Shown here: piece by piece, positions 26,365-34,259 of the stretch | Layout: the number at the start of each line of letters is the position of its first letter | Numbering within the stretch: the first letter of the stretch is position 1 | NCBI RefSeq assembly: GCF_000178855.1 | Contig: NZ_ADVG01000003.1 | Location: forward strand, 1,922,001 to 1,986,000 | DNA: 64,000 nucleotides | Direction of reading: 5' to 3' | DNA from: Ktedonobacter racemifer DSM 44963 | GTDB lineage: Bacteria > Chloroflexota > Ktedonobacteria > Ktedonobacterales > Ktedonobacteraceae | Program-made: the position numbers and the translations under genes | Notes under the pieces: generated by a model | Database searches by the model: none | Seen by the model: only the letters and a program-made list of their open reading frames with translations | What the model was told of the DNA's origin: nothing

Positions 26365-27153
26365 ATGGCAGCATCCATTTCCCTTTGCTCTGATCAGCAT
26401 CTTTCCCTTCATCCAATTGGACGGAGGCTATGGTGCCGGTTCGCAGGCACCCCTCAAAACTCACCGTTGCTCTTGCTTCACGGCGAGTGGCAAAGTAGCG
26501 CGGTGTTCACGCCGTACATGGCATCGCTTGCCCGCCACTACTACGTTGTGGCACCCGATCTCCTTGGACACGGGTTTTCTTCCAAACTAGCGGAACAAGC
26601 TGCCTACAGCATCCTCTCCTGGGTTGAGGATCTGGCGATTGTATGTGATACCATCCTTCACCTGGATGGCATCCATGTGGTCGCACTTGGACGCTTTGGC
26701 ATGTGCCTGCTCGATGCGCTGCAGTGGCATGCGACGCTGGCAGAGCGCCTGCGCGCGTTCACCATCCTTCCCTTCCCACACTCGTATCCGTTTGCCCTCC
26801 TGACGCGTTTGTCTTCGCCTGACGTTGATATCTCCTACAGGGCCGCTCACGAGCTCGCCTCGCTTTTGCTTCCCCTCTTTCCGCAGGATGGCATCGCTCC
26901 TGAGCGCGCACACGGAGAACTGGTGTCGCAGATCCGGTTGGTGCATCCCCTGGCCAGTGCAGAACTCTGCCATCTGGTGGAATACATGGAGACGGAATAT
27001 ACCCGCTGGGGAAAACCGCTCAAGATTCTTCAGACACTCAAGGATCTCTTGTGCCTTGTGGCGCAGAGCGATGTCCCTCTTGCCGGAGGAACCAGCTCCC
27101 AGGAGCGTGAATCGAGCGCGTATGCGGCACTTGTCTCTGAGACATCTCTCTAA
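26365..27153 (+). CDS. Alpha/beta-hydrolase-like protein lacking nucleophile Ser
   Basis: A 262-residue protein with an alpha/beta-hydrolase N-terminal half: PLLLLHGEWQSSAVFTPYMA (oxyanion region), YYVVAPDLLGHGFSS, then the strand IHVVALGRFGMCLLDAL. The nucleophile elbow, normally GxSxG, reads LGRFG, so the catalytic serine is absent. The C-terminal half is helical and the usual catalytic His region is not obvious. It is therefore probably not a hydrolase, or is a decayed one. ATG 26365 has GGAGGA 9 bases upstream. It is the first gene of a plus-strand set with a dehydrogenase-like gene and an ATP-grasp gene. Confidence 0.8.
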   Translation: MAASISLCSDQHLSLHPIGRRLWCRFAGTPQNSPLLLLHGEWQSSAVFTPYMASLARHYYVVAPDLLGHGFSSKLAEQAAYSILSWVEDLAIVCDTILHLDGIHVVALGRFGMCLLDALQWHATLAERLRAFTILPFPHSYPFALLTRLSSPDVDISYRAAHELASLLLPLFPQDGIAPERAHGELVSQIRLVHPLASAELCHLVEYMETEYTRWGKPLKILQTLKDLLCLVAQSDVPLAGGTSSQERESSAYAALVSETSL

Positions 27154-27230
27154 AGCTGGTGGGCATCCGATGCGCTCTTGAGTTCATCCATTTCGCTTTA
27201 TTGCTTGTCTACTTATGACAACGCGTTGAC

Positions 27231-28517
27231 ATGTTGTCTATGAAGAGAAAGAGCATCGATATGACTCATACGTTTTCTTCTCCTGTGCACGTGCAAGCAC
27301 CATCCTCACCTGTGCAAGATGTGCAGCAGGGATTGCCGTCCTCCCATCTGCTCCTTGAGCAGGTGCTCACAAAAAGCGAGGCCCCGCTCGATGCCGCTGT
27401 GCTCACGTGTCTTCCTCCTCTTCAAAAGGAGGAAGTCTCGCTCCTACAGGCCTGGCATCAGGGACGCCCGACGCTCACGCAGATTGTCACGACGCAGCTC
27501 GGACGGGTGGGAACAGTTCTTTTGCCCACAGAGGATACCCACGGCGATGAACAGCGGCAGCAAAAGATGATTATTGAGCAGGCCTGCAAAGCCGTGGCCC
27601 TCGCTCAGACCTGCGGTGCCAGAAGTGTTGCCCTTTCAGCGCCTCTCGCATCGCAGACCAGAGGTGGGCAGCTGATTCGGGAGCACCAGGTGCTGCGTGC
27701 CGGTCATCGACCAAGCCTTACCACCGCGGACGCCACCACCAGTGTCGCGGTCCTCCTGAATCTCGAATGGATCCTTGCTCGCGTCGGTCGTGAGCTCTGC
27801 CGTGAACGGCTTGCGGTGGCGGTGGGACCCGATGATTTTGCTAGTACGTTTCTTCGTCTCCTGCTCGCCACGCGGCCACATCCGTCATCCCTGATGCTGT
27901 GCACGCTTCCGGGGCAGGGGAGGCACGGTGAGCACCTCGAGACGGAACTGTTGGTGTCTGGCTTTCGGGGAGACATCGTGCGCAGCGAGATGCGAGCAGG
28001 GGAGGCGCTGCCAGATAGCGTGTATGAGGAGGCCACCCTGCTCCTTGGGACGGATGATGTGCTTAGAGGACTCGATGTGCAACGCCTTCGCGCCGGGGCG
28101 ATCCTCCTTCGGCTCCCGTCGGCTCTCTCCCCAGAAGTGTCAGAGCCCCTCTCGGCCCGGATACGCGCACACCGGGATCTCCTTGCTCCTCGGGGAGATG
28201 AACTGACCTCTCCAGCGCCGATGCGAGCACAGCGAGCGTTTGCGCAGGGGTCACTGCTCGATCTGTTGGTACAAACGGGGGAAGGGAGTGGGTTGCGTAC
28301 CCCGCACCAGATCAAGAGTTCTCTGCTTGCCGGGCTCGCGGTCGCGAAACTCGATGTCCTTCCGACCTCTGGATGGGTCGACACCAAAACGGCGCAGAGC
28401 TACTACTTCGCGCTCAGACGGGCCGGGTTCCGAGGGGCGGCACCTGATCTCGGCGTGCAGGATACCCCGTCGCTCTACCTCACGCAGTTTCGCGCCCGTT
28501 TCCGTCACTGCTTTTGA
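27231..28517 (+). CDS. Degenerate acyl-ACP-reductase/amino-acid-dehydrogenase-like protein
   Basis: A 428-residue protein whose middle resembles the Rossmann domain of predicted amino acid dehydrogenases and fatty-aldehyde-forming acyl-ACP reductases. The landmarks are ACKAVALAQTCGARSVALSA, then TTADATTSVAVLLNLEWIL (family: TTGxxxTxAAxxxALE) and ERLAVAVGPDDFASTFLRLL. The nucleotide-binding GxGxxG has become GPDDFAS. ATG 27231 has no good ribosome binding site; an in-frame ATG at 27261 preceded by AGAGAAAGAG is an alternative start. It lies 77 bases after the hydrolase-like gene and 92 before the ATP-grasp gene. Function unknown; binding without catalysis is possible. Confidence 0.7.
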   Translation: MLSMKRKSIDMTHTFSSPVHVQAPSSPVQDVQQGLPSSHLLLEQVLTKSEAPLDAAVLTCLPPLQKEEVSLLQAWHQGRPTLTQIVTTQLGRVGTVLLPTEDTHGDEQRQQKMIIEQACKAVALAQTCGARSVALSAPLASQTRGGQLIREHQVLRAGHRPSLTTADATTSVAVLLNLEWILARVGRELCRERLAVAVGPDDFASTFLRLLLATRPHPSSLMLCTLPGQGRHGEHLETELLVSGFRGDIVRSEMRAGEALPDSVYEEATLLLGTDDVLRGLDVQRLRAGAILLRLPSALSPEVSEPLSARIRAHRDLLAPRGDELTSPAPMRAQRAFAQGSLLDLLVQTGEGSGLRTPHQIKSSLLAGLAVAKLDVLPTSGWVDTKTAQSYYFALRRAGFRGAAPDLGVQDTPSLYLTQFRARFRHCF

Positions 28518-28609
28518 TCAAGGGCAGCTCTCTACCGAGAGCTGTGTTCATATGCCTCGCGAGAAAGAGGCGCTGAGAGAGAGCTTTTCTCAGACGAGGA
28601 AGACGAAAG

Positions 28610-29572
28610 ATGACGCAATTGTACCCTCTCGTCGCACTTGCGACCTGTGCGGACGATTTTTATCGCGATCCCGACGACCTGGTCGTGCAGCAAGCGCTGA
28701 GCCGCCTGAGTGTCCATGTCGACCTGGTCTGCTGGAACGACCCCACCTATCAGTGGGAGCGCCCATCTCTGGTGGTCGTACGCTCCGTTCGGGACTATGA
28801 CCGGCAGCGTGGCGCATTTCTGCACTGGGCACGTCGTGTCGCCGGGCAGACGCTGTTGCTCAATCCGCTTCCACTCCTGGAGTGGAACACACAGCGGTGG
28901 TATCTCCGTGGGCTCGCGGCCCAGGGGATCCCGGTTGTCCCGACCCATTGGGTAAAGCCAACGACTGGCACACCCCCGTCACTGGCACACCTCCTTGCGG
29001 AGCGCGGCTGGCAAGAGACGATAATCAAACCGGTTATTGCCATTGGTCCCACTGATCTGCGCCTGGTGACACGTGCACAGGAAAGCCTGATCCAGGGACA
29101 GGCACATCTCGATGCCTCTCTGGCGCGCGGCGCTGCCATGATGATTCAGCCCTTCCTTCCCGAGGGGGAGCAGAGCGTGATGGCGATCTGTGGACAGATC
29201 ACGCATGCCGTCCATACGCCTTGCCAGCTCTCAGAGGAGGATGATGAAGTGAGGAATGCTGTTACGGTCCCGCTGCAGAGGGACTACGTGGCCTTTGCTC
29301 GTGACGTCCTTTCCCGCCTTCCCCCAACCCTGTTCGCGCGTGTGGATCTCCTTCGCGATACAACCGGGCGCTTGCGGCTGAGTGAGCTCCATCTAGTTGC
29401 GCCACGTCTCTGCTTTCAGTGCTCTTCTGCGGCCTGTGAACGCCTGGCGAGAGCCCTCTCTCGGCTCGCTCGCCAGCCATCTCTATGGCGCCAGGAATCT
29501 GGCCTCTCGGGGGCAGAAGGTGAATTGTTGGAGAGGCTTTCATCCGTCGTGTCGCATGTCGTCGTTGGCTAA
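28610..29572 (+). CDS. ATP-grasp ligase (RimK/glutathione-synthetase-like)
   Basis: A 320-residue ATP-grasp protein. The N-terminal pre-ATP-grasp part has VVVRSVRDYDRQRGAFLHWA, then LLNPLPLLEWNTQRWYLRGL and GIPVVPTHWV. These are followed by TIIKPVIAIG (ATP-binding Lys), AMMIQPFLPEGEQSV, and RVDLLRDTTGRLRLSELHLV with metal-binding acidic residues near the end. The usual final Glu-x-Asn appears as SELHLV, slightly altered. Such enzymes join a carboxylate to an amine, often in peptide natural-product or amino-acid-conjugate pathways. It is the third gene of the set. The substrate is unknown. Confidence 0.9.
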   Translation: MTQLYPLVALATCADDFYRDPDDLVVQQALSRLSVHVDLVCWNDPTYQWERPSLVVVRSVRDYDRQRGAFLHWARRVAGQTLLLNPLPLLEWNTQRWYLRGLAAQGIPVVPTHWVKPTTGTPPSLAHLLAERGWQETIIKPVIAIGPTDLRLVTRAQESLIQGQAHLDASLARGAAMMIQPFLPEGEQSVMAICGQITHAVHTPCQLSEEDDEVRNAVTVPLQRDYVAFARDVLSRLPPTLFARVDLLRDTTGRLRLSELHLVAPRLCFQCSSAACERLARALSRLARQPSLWRQESGLSGAEGELLERLSSVVSHVVVG

Positions 29573-29766
29573 GATGTGACAACGGTGACGGACATGCTTC
29601 GCGAGGAACTCGCCCTGAGTATGAAATAGGTTCTGTTGTGGCAGCATGGTTTGGGTGCGCAAAGAAAGAGAGCAGTCAGGCATGCTTCTCATGTACTCAT
29701 AGTATTGTTTCCTGAAGGTGTGCTTTGTATTGAACGCAATGACTTTGAAAGACCGGTGAACATACG

Positions 29767-30786
29767 ATGTTTGACGCTATTCTCTTTTTAAGGATATTCT
29801 TCTCTGTCCTGGCTGGTATGGCGATTTTGCTCTATGGCGTCCGATCGATGACAGAGGCCATCGGACAATCGGACAATCGCTATCTGCGTCAATGCCTCTT
29901 GCACATATCACGTTTCCCAGCCATCGCCTATCTCATCAGCCTTATCATGACGGCTTGCATGCAAAGTTCGAGTGCCATGTCTTCGTTGTTGATTGACCTG
30001 GTGAGCGCAGATCTTTTGCCATTTTCAACGGCTATCGTGATGATGCTCGGAGCAAATGTTGGCTCAACCCTTGCGGTGCAGCTGATTTCCTTTCATATTA
30101 CCGATTATGCGCTCACTCTCGTCGGTCTCTTTGCCTTGCTTGCGCTCATGACTGCACGCACCAGATGGCGACGTGTTGGCCAAATCGTGTTCCCCTGTGG
30201 CCTTATGCTCCTGGGGCTCTTTACTCTCTCTCAGGCAAGTGAGCTTCTGGCAAGCAGCGCGTGGGCAGTAGCGGCACTCCAGACAGTTGCTACGACCCCG
30301 CTCTTGCTCCTTCTTCTGGGAACAGCCCTGGCCATGATGCTTAATTCGAGCACTGCAACTATCGGGTTTGTGCTCGCTCTGGCATCCCGTCATACGTTGC
30401 CCCTGGTACCAGCGTTAGCAGCCGTGTTGGGGGCTAATATTGGAACGACACTTCCTGCGCTGCTCGCGGCGGTGTCGCGCAATGCTGCTTTGGGGCAGCG
30501 CCTGGCATTCGCCCACACAGGAACGAAGTGTTTGGGAGCATGTCTTCTCTTTTTGTTGTTGCATCCTCTTGCCACCTTGCTCGCTATATGCTGGCCAAAC
30601 CCTACCATGCAAGTTGGCATGGCACACCTCGGATTTAATGTCCTGCTGACCTGTTGTTGTGTGCCTCTGGCGGGTCCACTTACCGGGCTACTGACTTATC
30701 TGGTACCCTCAGGAGAAAACGTGTCTGTATACCAGATTTCAGAGTCTGCCAGCTATTCCTGTTCCTCGCCGGTATCAGATGGGTGA
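29767..30786 (+). CDS. Na/Pi cotransporter (PNaS/NptA) family membrane protein
   Basis: A 339-residue membrane protein with about eight TM helices. It carries the two inverted signature repeats of the Na/phosphate cotransporter family: LTACMQSSSAMSS-type (here MTACMQSSSAMSSLLID) with MMLGANVGSTLAV, and MMLNSSTATIGFVLAL with VLGANIGTTLPALLA. The C-terminal PhoU-like helical domain of bacterial homologues is absent, so only the transport core is present. It lies about 190 bases after the ATP-grasp gene; a GGTGA element precedes the ATG. It probably imports phosphate or a related anion with sodium. Confidence 0.9.
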   Translation: MFDAILFLRIFFSVLAGMAILLYGVRSMTEAIGQSDNRYLRQCLLHISRFPAIAYLISLIMTACMQSSSAMSSLLIDLVSADLLPFSTAIVMMLGANVGSTLAVQLISFHITDYALTLVGLFALLALMTARTRWRRVGQIVFPCGLMLLGLFTLSQASELLASSAWAVAALQTVATTPLLLLLLGTALAMMLNSSTATIGFVLALASRHTLPLVPALAAVLGANIGTTLPALLAAVSRNAALGQRLAFAHTGTKCLGACLLFLLLHPLATLLAICWPNPTMQVGMAHLGFNVLLTCCCVPLAGPLTGLLTYLVPSGENVSVYQISESASYSCSSPVSDG

Positions 30787-30813
30787 GCGGCGAAAACCAT
30801 CCATTCGCGTATC

Positions 30814-30880
30814 CTGTTCTGGTTTTCCACATTGTTCTCTTTTGATGTGGAGAACGTGTGGAAAACCAGAACAGAGAAAG
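30814..30880 (+). terminator. Long hairpin after transporter gene
   Basis: CTGTTCTGGTTTTCCACA (30814-30831) pairs perfectly with 30857-30874, extended inward by GTTCTC/GAGAAC. It lies 28 bases after the transporter stop codon. There is no clean U-tract, so a processing or termination role is inferred. Confidence 0.6.
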
Positions 30881-31035
30881 AAACCAATGTAGTAGATAAG
30901 AGCTTTTTTGTTCTGTTAGATCGTATGGGCTGAAGGCTTCTAAGTACAATCAACAACTTTTTTGGCATCGAGTGCCCTTGATAAACGGGTTTCTTCCTGA
31001 AAGCTTTGCCTGATTGTACTGAGTGTTATATACCT

Positions 31036-31071
31036 TACATTGATTTTACATAAACATACATTGATTTTACA
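31036..31071 (+). promoter_or_regulatory. Pair of 15-bp direct repeats upstream of S1C protease
   Basis: TACATTGATTTTACA occurs at 31036-31050 and again at 31057-31071, exactly 21 bases apart (two helical turns). This is the arrangement bound by OmpR/PhoB-type dimers. It lies about 125 bases before the protease start codon. Nothing else was recognised in 30881-31194. Confidence 0.55.
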
Positions 31072-31194
31072 TTAGTTTGTGTCTTTTTTGATGATCGTGG
31101 CATAACCTAATAGGTAGATCGATGATACATAATGATCAAAAATACGTGAGCAAGATCGATAAAAAAATCTCAAAGAAAGATGAGGATCACCACG

Positions 31195-32172
31195 ATGTTG
31201 TATAAAGAAGCTGATATTGAGCATCCTTATCACTATCCATATACGCCTGTGTCTGCACCGGAGACTCCCTCTAATCAATCGCTTGCGCCCGCTCCAGATA
31301 CGGCGTCAGGCGAAGTGCTTCAGCCGCCGAAATACCAGTCACAGGAAGCGCTGCCAGGGTCGGTACCGCCGCAGGGACCACGAAAGCAGAAGAAATCTGG
31401 TTGGCGAGCAGGTGCAATCATCGCGCTCGCGCTCGTGATGCTGCTCGTCTTCGGCGTCGGCCTGTTCGCTGGCATGGTACTACTCGGCAACAATAATCGC
31501 ACCGGCACTGCGTTGGTCACATCCACGGCGTCAACAACAACAACGACGACCGTCTCTCAGACGCAACAGGTGGCAGCCATTGCGAAGGTCGAGCCAGCAG
31601 TGGTCGAACTAAAGGTGATGACCAGCCAGGGCCAGGCTATTGGCTCAGGAGTGATTATCGACAATAACGGCGATATCGTGACCAACAATCATGTCGTCAA
31701 TGGCGCGCAATCTATTCAGGCCATACTGATCAACGGCACCACCGAGACGGCGCAGCTTGTCGGAACCAATGCCGCAAACGATCTGGCCGTTGTGCGGATC
31801 AAGCCATTTGCGAACATGACGGTGGCAACCCTTGGTAACTCATCCCAACTGGTCGTTGGACAGACGGTACTGGCGATTGGCAATCCGTTGGGCATCACCA
31901 AGACGGTTACCAACGGCATTGTCAGTGCATTAAACCGTACCGTGCCAGAATCCAAAACAGTCACGATTCCGAACGCGATCCAGACCGATGCCCCGATCAA
32001 TCCCGGCAATAGTGGAGGCGCGCTGATTAGCTTGCAAGGGCAGGTCATTGGCATTCCAACATTGGCATCAGTTGATCCAGAGTTCAATACTCCTGCGAAC
32101 GGCGTTGGTTTCGCGATCCCGTCGAATCTCGTCAAAACCGATGTAGCTCAGATTCTCCAGCAGGCAAGTTAA
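31195..32172 (+). CDS. Membrane-anchored S1C (HtrA/DegP-like) serine protease
   Basis: A 325-residue protease. A Pro/Gln-rich cytoplasmic N-terminus (about 70 residues) leads into one TM helix (AGAIIALALVMLLVFGVGLF) and a Thr-rich linker. A trypsin-like domain follows, with the triad His in VTNNHVVNG, Asp in NDLAVVRI and Ser in NPGNSGGAL. The protein ends right after the protease domain (LVKTDVAQILQQAS), so the PDZ domain usual for HtrA is missing. ATG 31195 is preferred over 31180 because GAGG lies 9 bases upstream. It is likely an extracytoplasmic stress protease; loss of PDZ suggests a different activation mode. Confidence 0.93.
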   Translation: MLYKEADIEHPYHYPYTPVSAPETPSNQSLAPAPDTASGEVLQPPKYQSQEALPGSVPPQGPRKQKKSGWRAGAIIALALVMLLVFGVGLFAGMVLLGNNNRTGTALVTSTASTTTTTTVSQTQQVAAIAKVEPAVVELKVMTSQGQAIGSGVIIDNNGDIVTNNHVVNGAQSIQAILINGTTETAQLVGTNAANDLAVVRIKPFANMTVATLGNSSQLVVGQTVLAIGNPLGITKTVTNGIVSALNRTVPESKTVTIPNAIQTDAPINPGNSGGALISLQGQVIGIPTLASVDPEFNTPANGVGFAIPSNLVKTDVAQILQQAS

Positions 32173-32195
32173 AAGCATCTGGATACGACTATACG

Positions 32196-32245
32196 GAGAG
32201 GCAGACGAGAGGTGTTTCCCTCCCACTTGCCTCTCTTGGTGTTTG
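32196..32245 (+). terminator. Possible terminator after S1C protease
   Basis: GAGAGGCA (32196-32203) and TGCCTCTC (32228-32235) form an 8-bp stem with a long loop that can itself fold, followed by TTGGTGTTTGTTG. A moderate candidate only. Confidence 0.4.
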
Positions 32246-32358
32246 TTGTGCCATGATCTTGTGCTTCCTCAATATCTACTCCAACGTGTTGGCGAGCAAT
32301 AGCACCGACACGTTGAAATTCACTTGATCCTAATGTGGTCTGGATATACAAGTATTCA

Positions 32359-32929
32359 GTGACGACTCTCCACGCCTAAAGGCGGGGGCTTCTCAGGAGG
32401 CTTGCGCTTCCTGAAGGCTCCGTCCGAGCCAAAGCGCTTTGGTGTTGATAGCAGTATTGTGGTCTCTATCCAGTTCATAGCCACATTTACATGAATGCCA
32501 ACGCTCTGAGAGTGGTTTCTTGACCACTATTCCACAACCACTGTATATTTGGTTGGTCTTGCGTGGGTCAACTTTCTCCACCTGCACCGTAGCAGCCTCT
32601 GCCGCTTTGTACTCGCACATGGCTATGAACATCGACCATCCAGCGTCTCCAATTGACTTGTTCAATCCAGACTTTGCACTCCCCCCATTGGGAAGGTATT
32701 GTCCTGTGACCTCATCCTGCTTAGGCTTTGCCCTTCGTGAGAGAGTGGAGGGCGCTCCCTCCTCAAAGACAAGCGTTTCGTAGGTGTTCATCAGACAACG
32801 TGACCATTGATGCAAGTAGTCATGACGCTGGTAGCTCGCCTGCATAGGAAGGCGAGCTACCAGCGTCATGACTGCCTTTTTGCGTCGGTTGGACCTATGC
32901 TTCTTGCGTGACAAGGCTTGCTGCGCCAT
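32359..32929 (-). pseudogene. Truncated tnpB with IS605 right end
   Basis: The 178-residue frame matches the C-terminal half of the TnpB at 48338-49410 (AQQALSRKK, YLHQWSRCLMNTYETLVFE, ERWHSCKCGYELDRDHN). The N-terminal half and the catalytic RuvC-I Asp are missing. The first zinc-finger cysteine pair is damaged (YSGCG for CSECG). A 24-bp-arm palindrome has rewritten residues around VMTLVARLPMQASY. Beyond the stop, 32359-32400 carries the same right-end sequence as the 49.4-kb element, closing with a GTGACGACTC terminus. It is an old, inactive IS605 fragment. Confidence 0.88.
32818..32873. repeat. Perfect inverted repeat, 24-bp arms, inside tnpB pseudogene
   Basis: Arms 32818-32841 and 32850-32873 are exact complements with an 8-nt loop. 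Comparison with the intact tnpB (QRVAKLHRKVRNQRTDY) shows that the arm encoding the YQRHDY side is ancestral-like only in part. The palindrome is a secondary change that keeps the frame open. Confidence 0.85.
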
Positions 32930-33515
32930 CTCAAGCTTCTTCTCAGCTTTGCGATAAAATAGTGTATATCAGGGGATATACATGGGTTTTCTCATGTACA
33001 CGCAAAATTTCTCGCTTTTATCTGTTCTCTGCGGGCGAAGGTCGCGGACTGACCCGGCAAGATCGCTCCTTTTCGCCTAAAAACTGGACCGAAGGAGAGG
33101 AGATTTTGCTCATCATTCAAGCCCTTTTGCTCGTGAATTTACAACTACGGAATGTGTGAACGTGCTTCTAGAGCCGTGCTGCTAAAAGCAAGAGTTGAGT
33201 TGCTCACTCTTCGGGGCATTTACCAGTCGTGGCACACCATGTAATTGGTTGATTCGCTTTCATCGCTTGAACAACGATGCGAATCATCGCCAGAGGAAGC
33301 GTGAGTCCCGCAATCACCGCTGCTTTGTCTCGTTTCCACTTCCCAGTACCGCAGGATCTCGGGGGTGCTTTAACCCCGACAGATTCGCGCATCGCGGTCG
33401 CTCGACTTTCACAAAGCCATGCCCACTACTGACATAGGGCTGTCACTCCACTCCCATATACTTCCTGTAGTTGGAGCAAACATTTACCGATAGTACCCCA
33501 GAAAGGGAAACTTCT
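32930..33515. other. Intergenic region without recognisable gene
   Basis: About 590 bases between the tnpB fragment and the VOC gene. A minus-strand frame at 33392-33204 (ending ITWCATTGKCPEE) may be a decayed transposase tail but matches nothing I can name. A small hairpin GGGGTGCTTTAACCCC lies near 33363. No promoter or RNA gene could be identified with confidence. Confidence 0.3.
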
Positions 33516-33935
33516 ATGAAACCACGAATTACGGTCATTACCCTGGGTGTAGATGATCTGGAGAGGTCACTTGCCTTCTATCGAAATGGCCTTGGCTTTC
33601 CCACGCAAGGAATCATTGGGAAGGAATTTGAACATGGAGCAGTCGCCTTCTTTGACATGCAGCCTGGCCTGAAGCTCGCCCTCTGGTCCCGAGCCGACAT
33701 TGCTCATGACACAAACATTGCCCCAACTGACCATAGCCCTACTGAACTCACCATCGGACATAACGTCAGCAGTAGAGAAGAGGTTGATGCGGTCATGCAG
33801 CAGGCTCAAAGCGCAGGAGCACAGATCATCAAACCAGCAAGAGAGACATTCTGGGGCGGCTATGCTGGCTACTTTAAAGATCCCGACGATCATCTATGGG
33901 AAGTTGTCTGGAATCCCCACCTCTTGCCGGAATAG
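33516..33935 (+). CDS. VOC (glyoxalase/bleomycin-resistance) family protein
   Basis: A 139-residue single vicinal-oxygen-chelate domain protein. It starts ITVITLGVDDLERSLAFYRN, continues with GLGFPTQGI and AVAFFDMQPGLKLALWSR, and closes with WGGYAGYFKDPDDHLWEVVW. The paired beta-alpha-beta-beta-beta modules and the terminal Glu (LWEVVWNP) fit the metal-binding VOC fold. ATG 33516 is chosen because AGAAAGGGA precedes it; codons upstream are out of family. It is monocistronic. Such proteins include dioxygenases, isomerases and drug-binding proteins; the function here is open. Confidence 0.9.
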   Translation: MKPRITVITLGVDDLERSLAFYRNGLGFPTQGIIGKEFEHGAVAFFDMQPGLKLALWSRADIAHDTNIAPTDHSPTELTIGHNVSSREEVDAVMQQAQSAGAQIIKPARETFWGGYAGYFKDPDDHLWEVVWNPHLLPE

Positions 33936-34008
33936 ACATATCTTCCCAATTGAGTGGAGCTTGCTCCCATGCCCCCGGTTGAGAGCGAATAGCGGAGCGC
34001 CTTTCCCA

Positions 34009-34158
34009 GTTTCTCAAGAGGCTATCCAGGCCGTAATCCTGTTGGATCATCATCATTGCAACATTGTGATGGCTAAACAATTATGGCCCGCGATTGCCCG
34101 CCTGGGAGGCTACCTCGATTGGAAGAGCGATGGTACACCGGGATGGCAGATCTTATGA
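34009..34158 (+). pseudogene. IS4/Tn5-like transposase C-terminal fragment
   Basis: A plus-strand frame ends AKQLWPAIARLGGYLDWKSD followed by GTPGWQIL and a stop. This is the C-terminal signature of IS4-group transposases (LWxxIARLGGYLxRKxDGxPGW). Only about 40-50 residues remain. The stop at 34156-34158 coincides with the start of a near-palindrome, which may have truncated the frame. Confidence 0.65.
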
Positions 34159-34218
34159 AGGATGGATGCTGGTGATGAATAGCTGGAAGGGCATTCATTA
34201 CCTGCATCCATCCTTCAT
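34155..34218. terminator. Near-perfect hairpin downstream of DUF3102 gene
   Basis: Arms 34155-34180 and 34193-34218 are complementary at 24 of 26 positions with a 12-nt loop. It lies 42 bases beyond the minus-strand stop at 34260, so it may end the transfer operon transcript. Confidence 0.5.
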
Positions 34219-34259
34219 GATTTGTGTGTACGTGTCTGGCCTTCCAGGCACAGAATGCT

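Noticed and set aside
33204..33392. Minus-strand frame ending ITWCATTGKCPEE
   Set aside because: May be a transposase tail but no conserved motif could be named; left as unassigned intergenic DNA.
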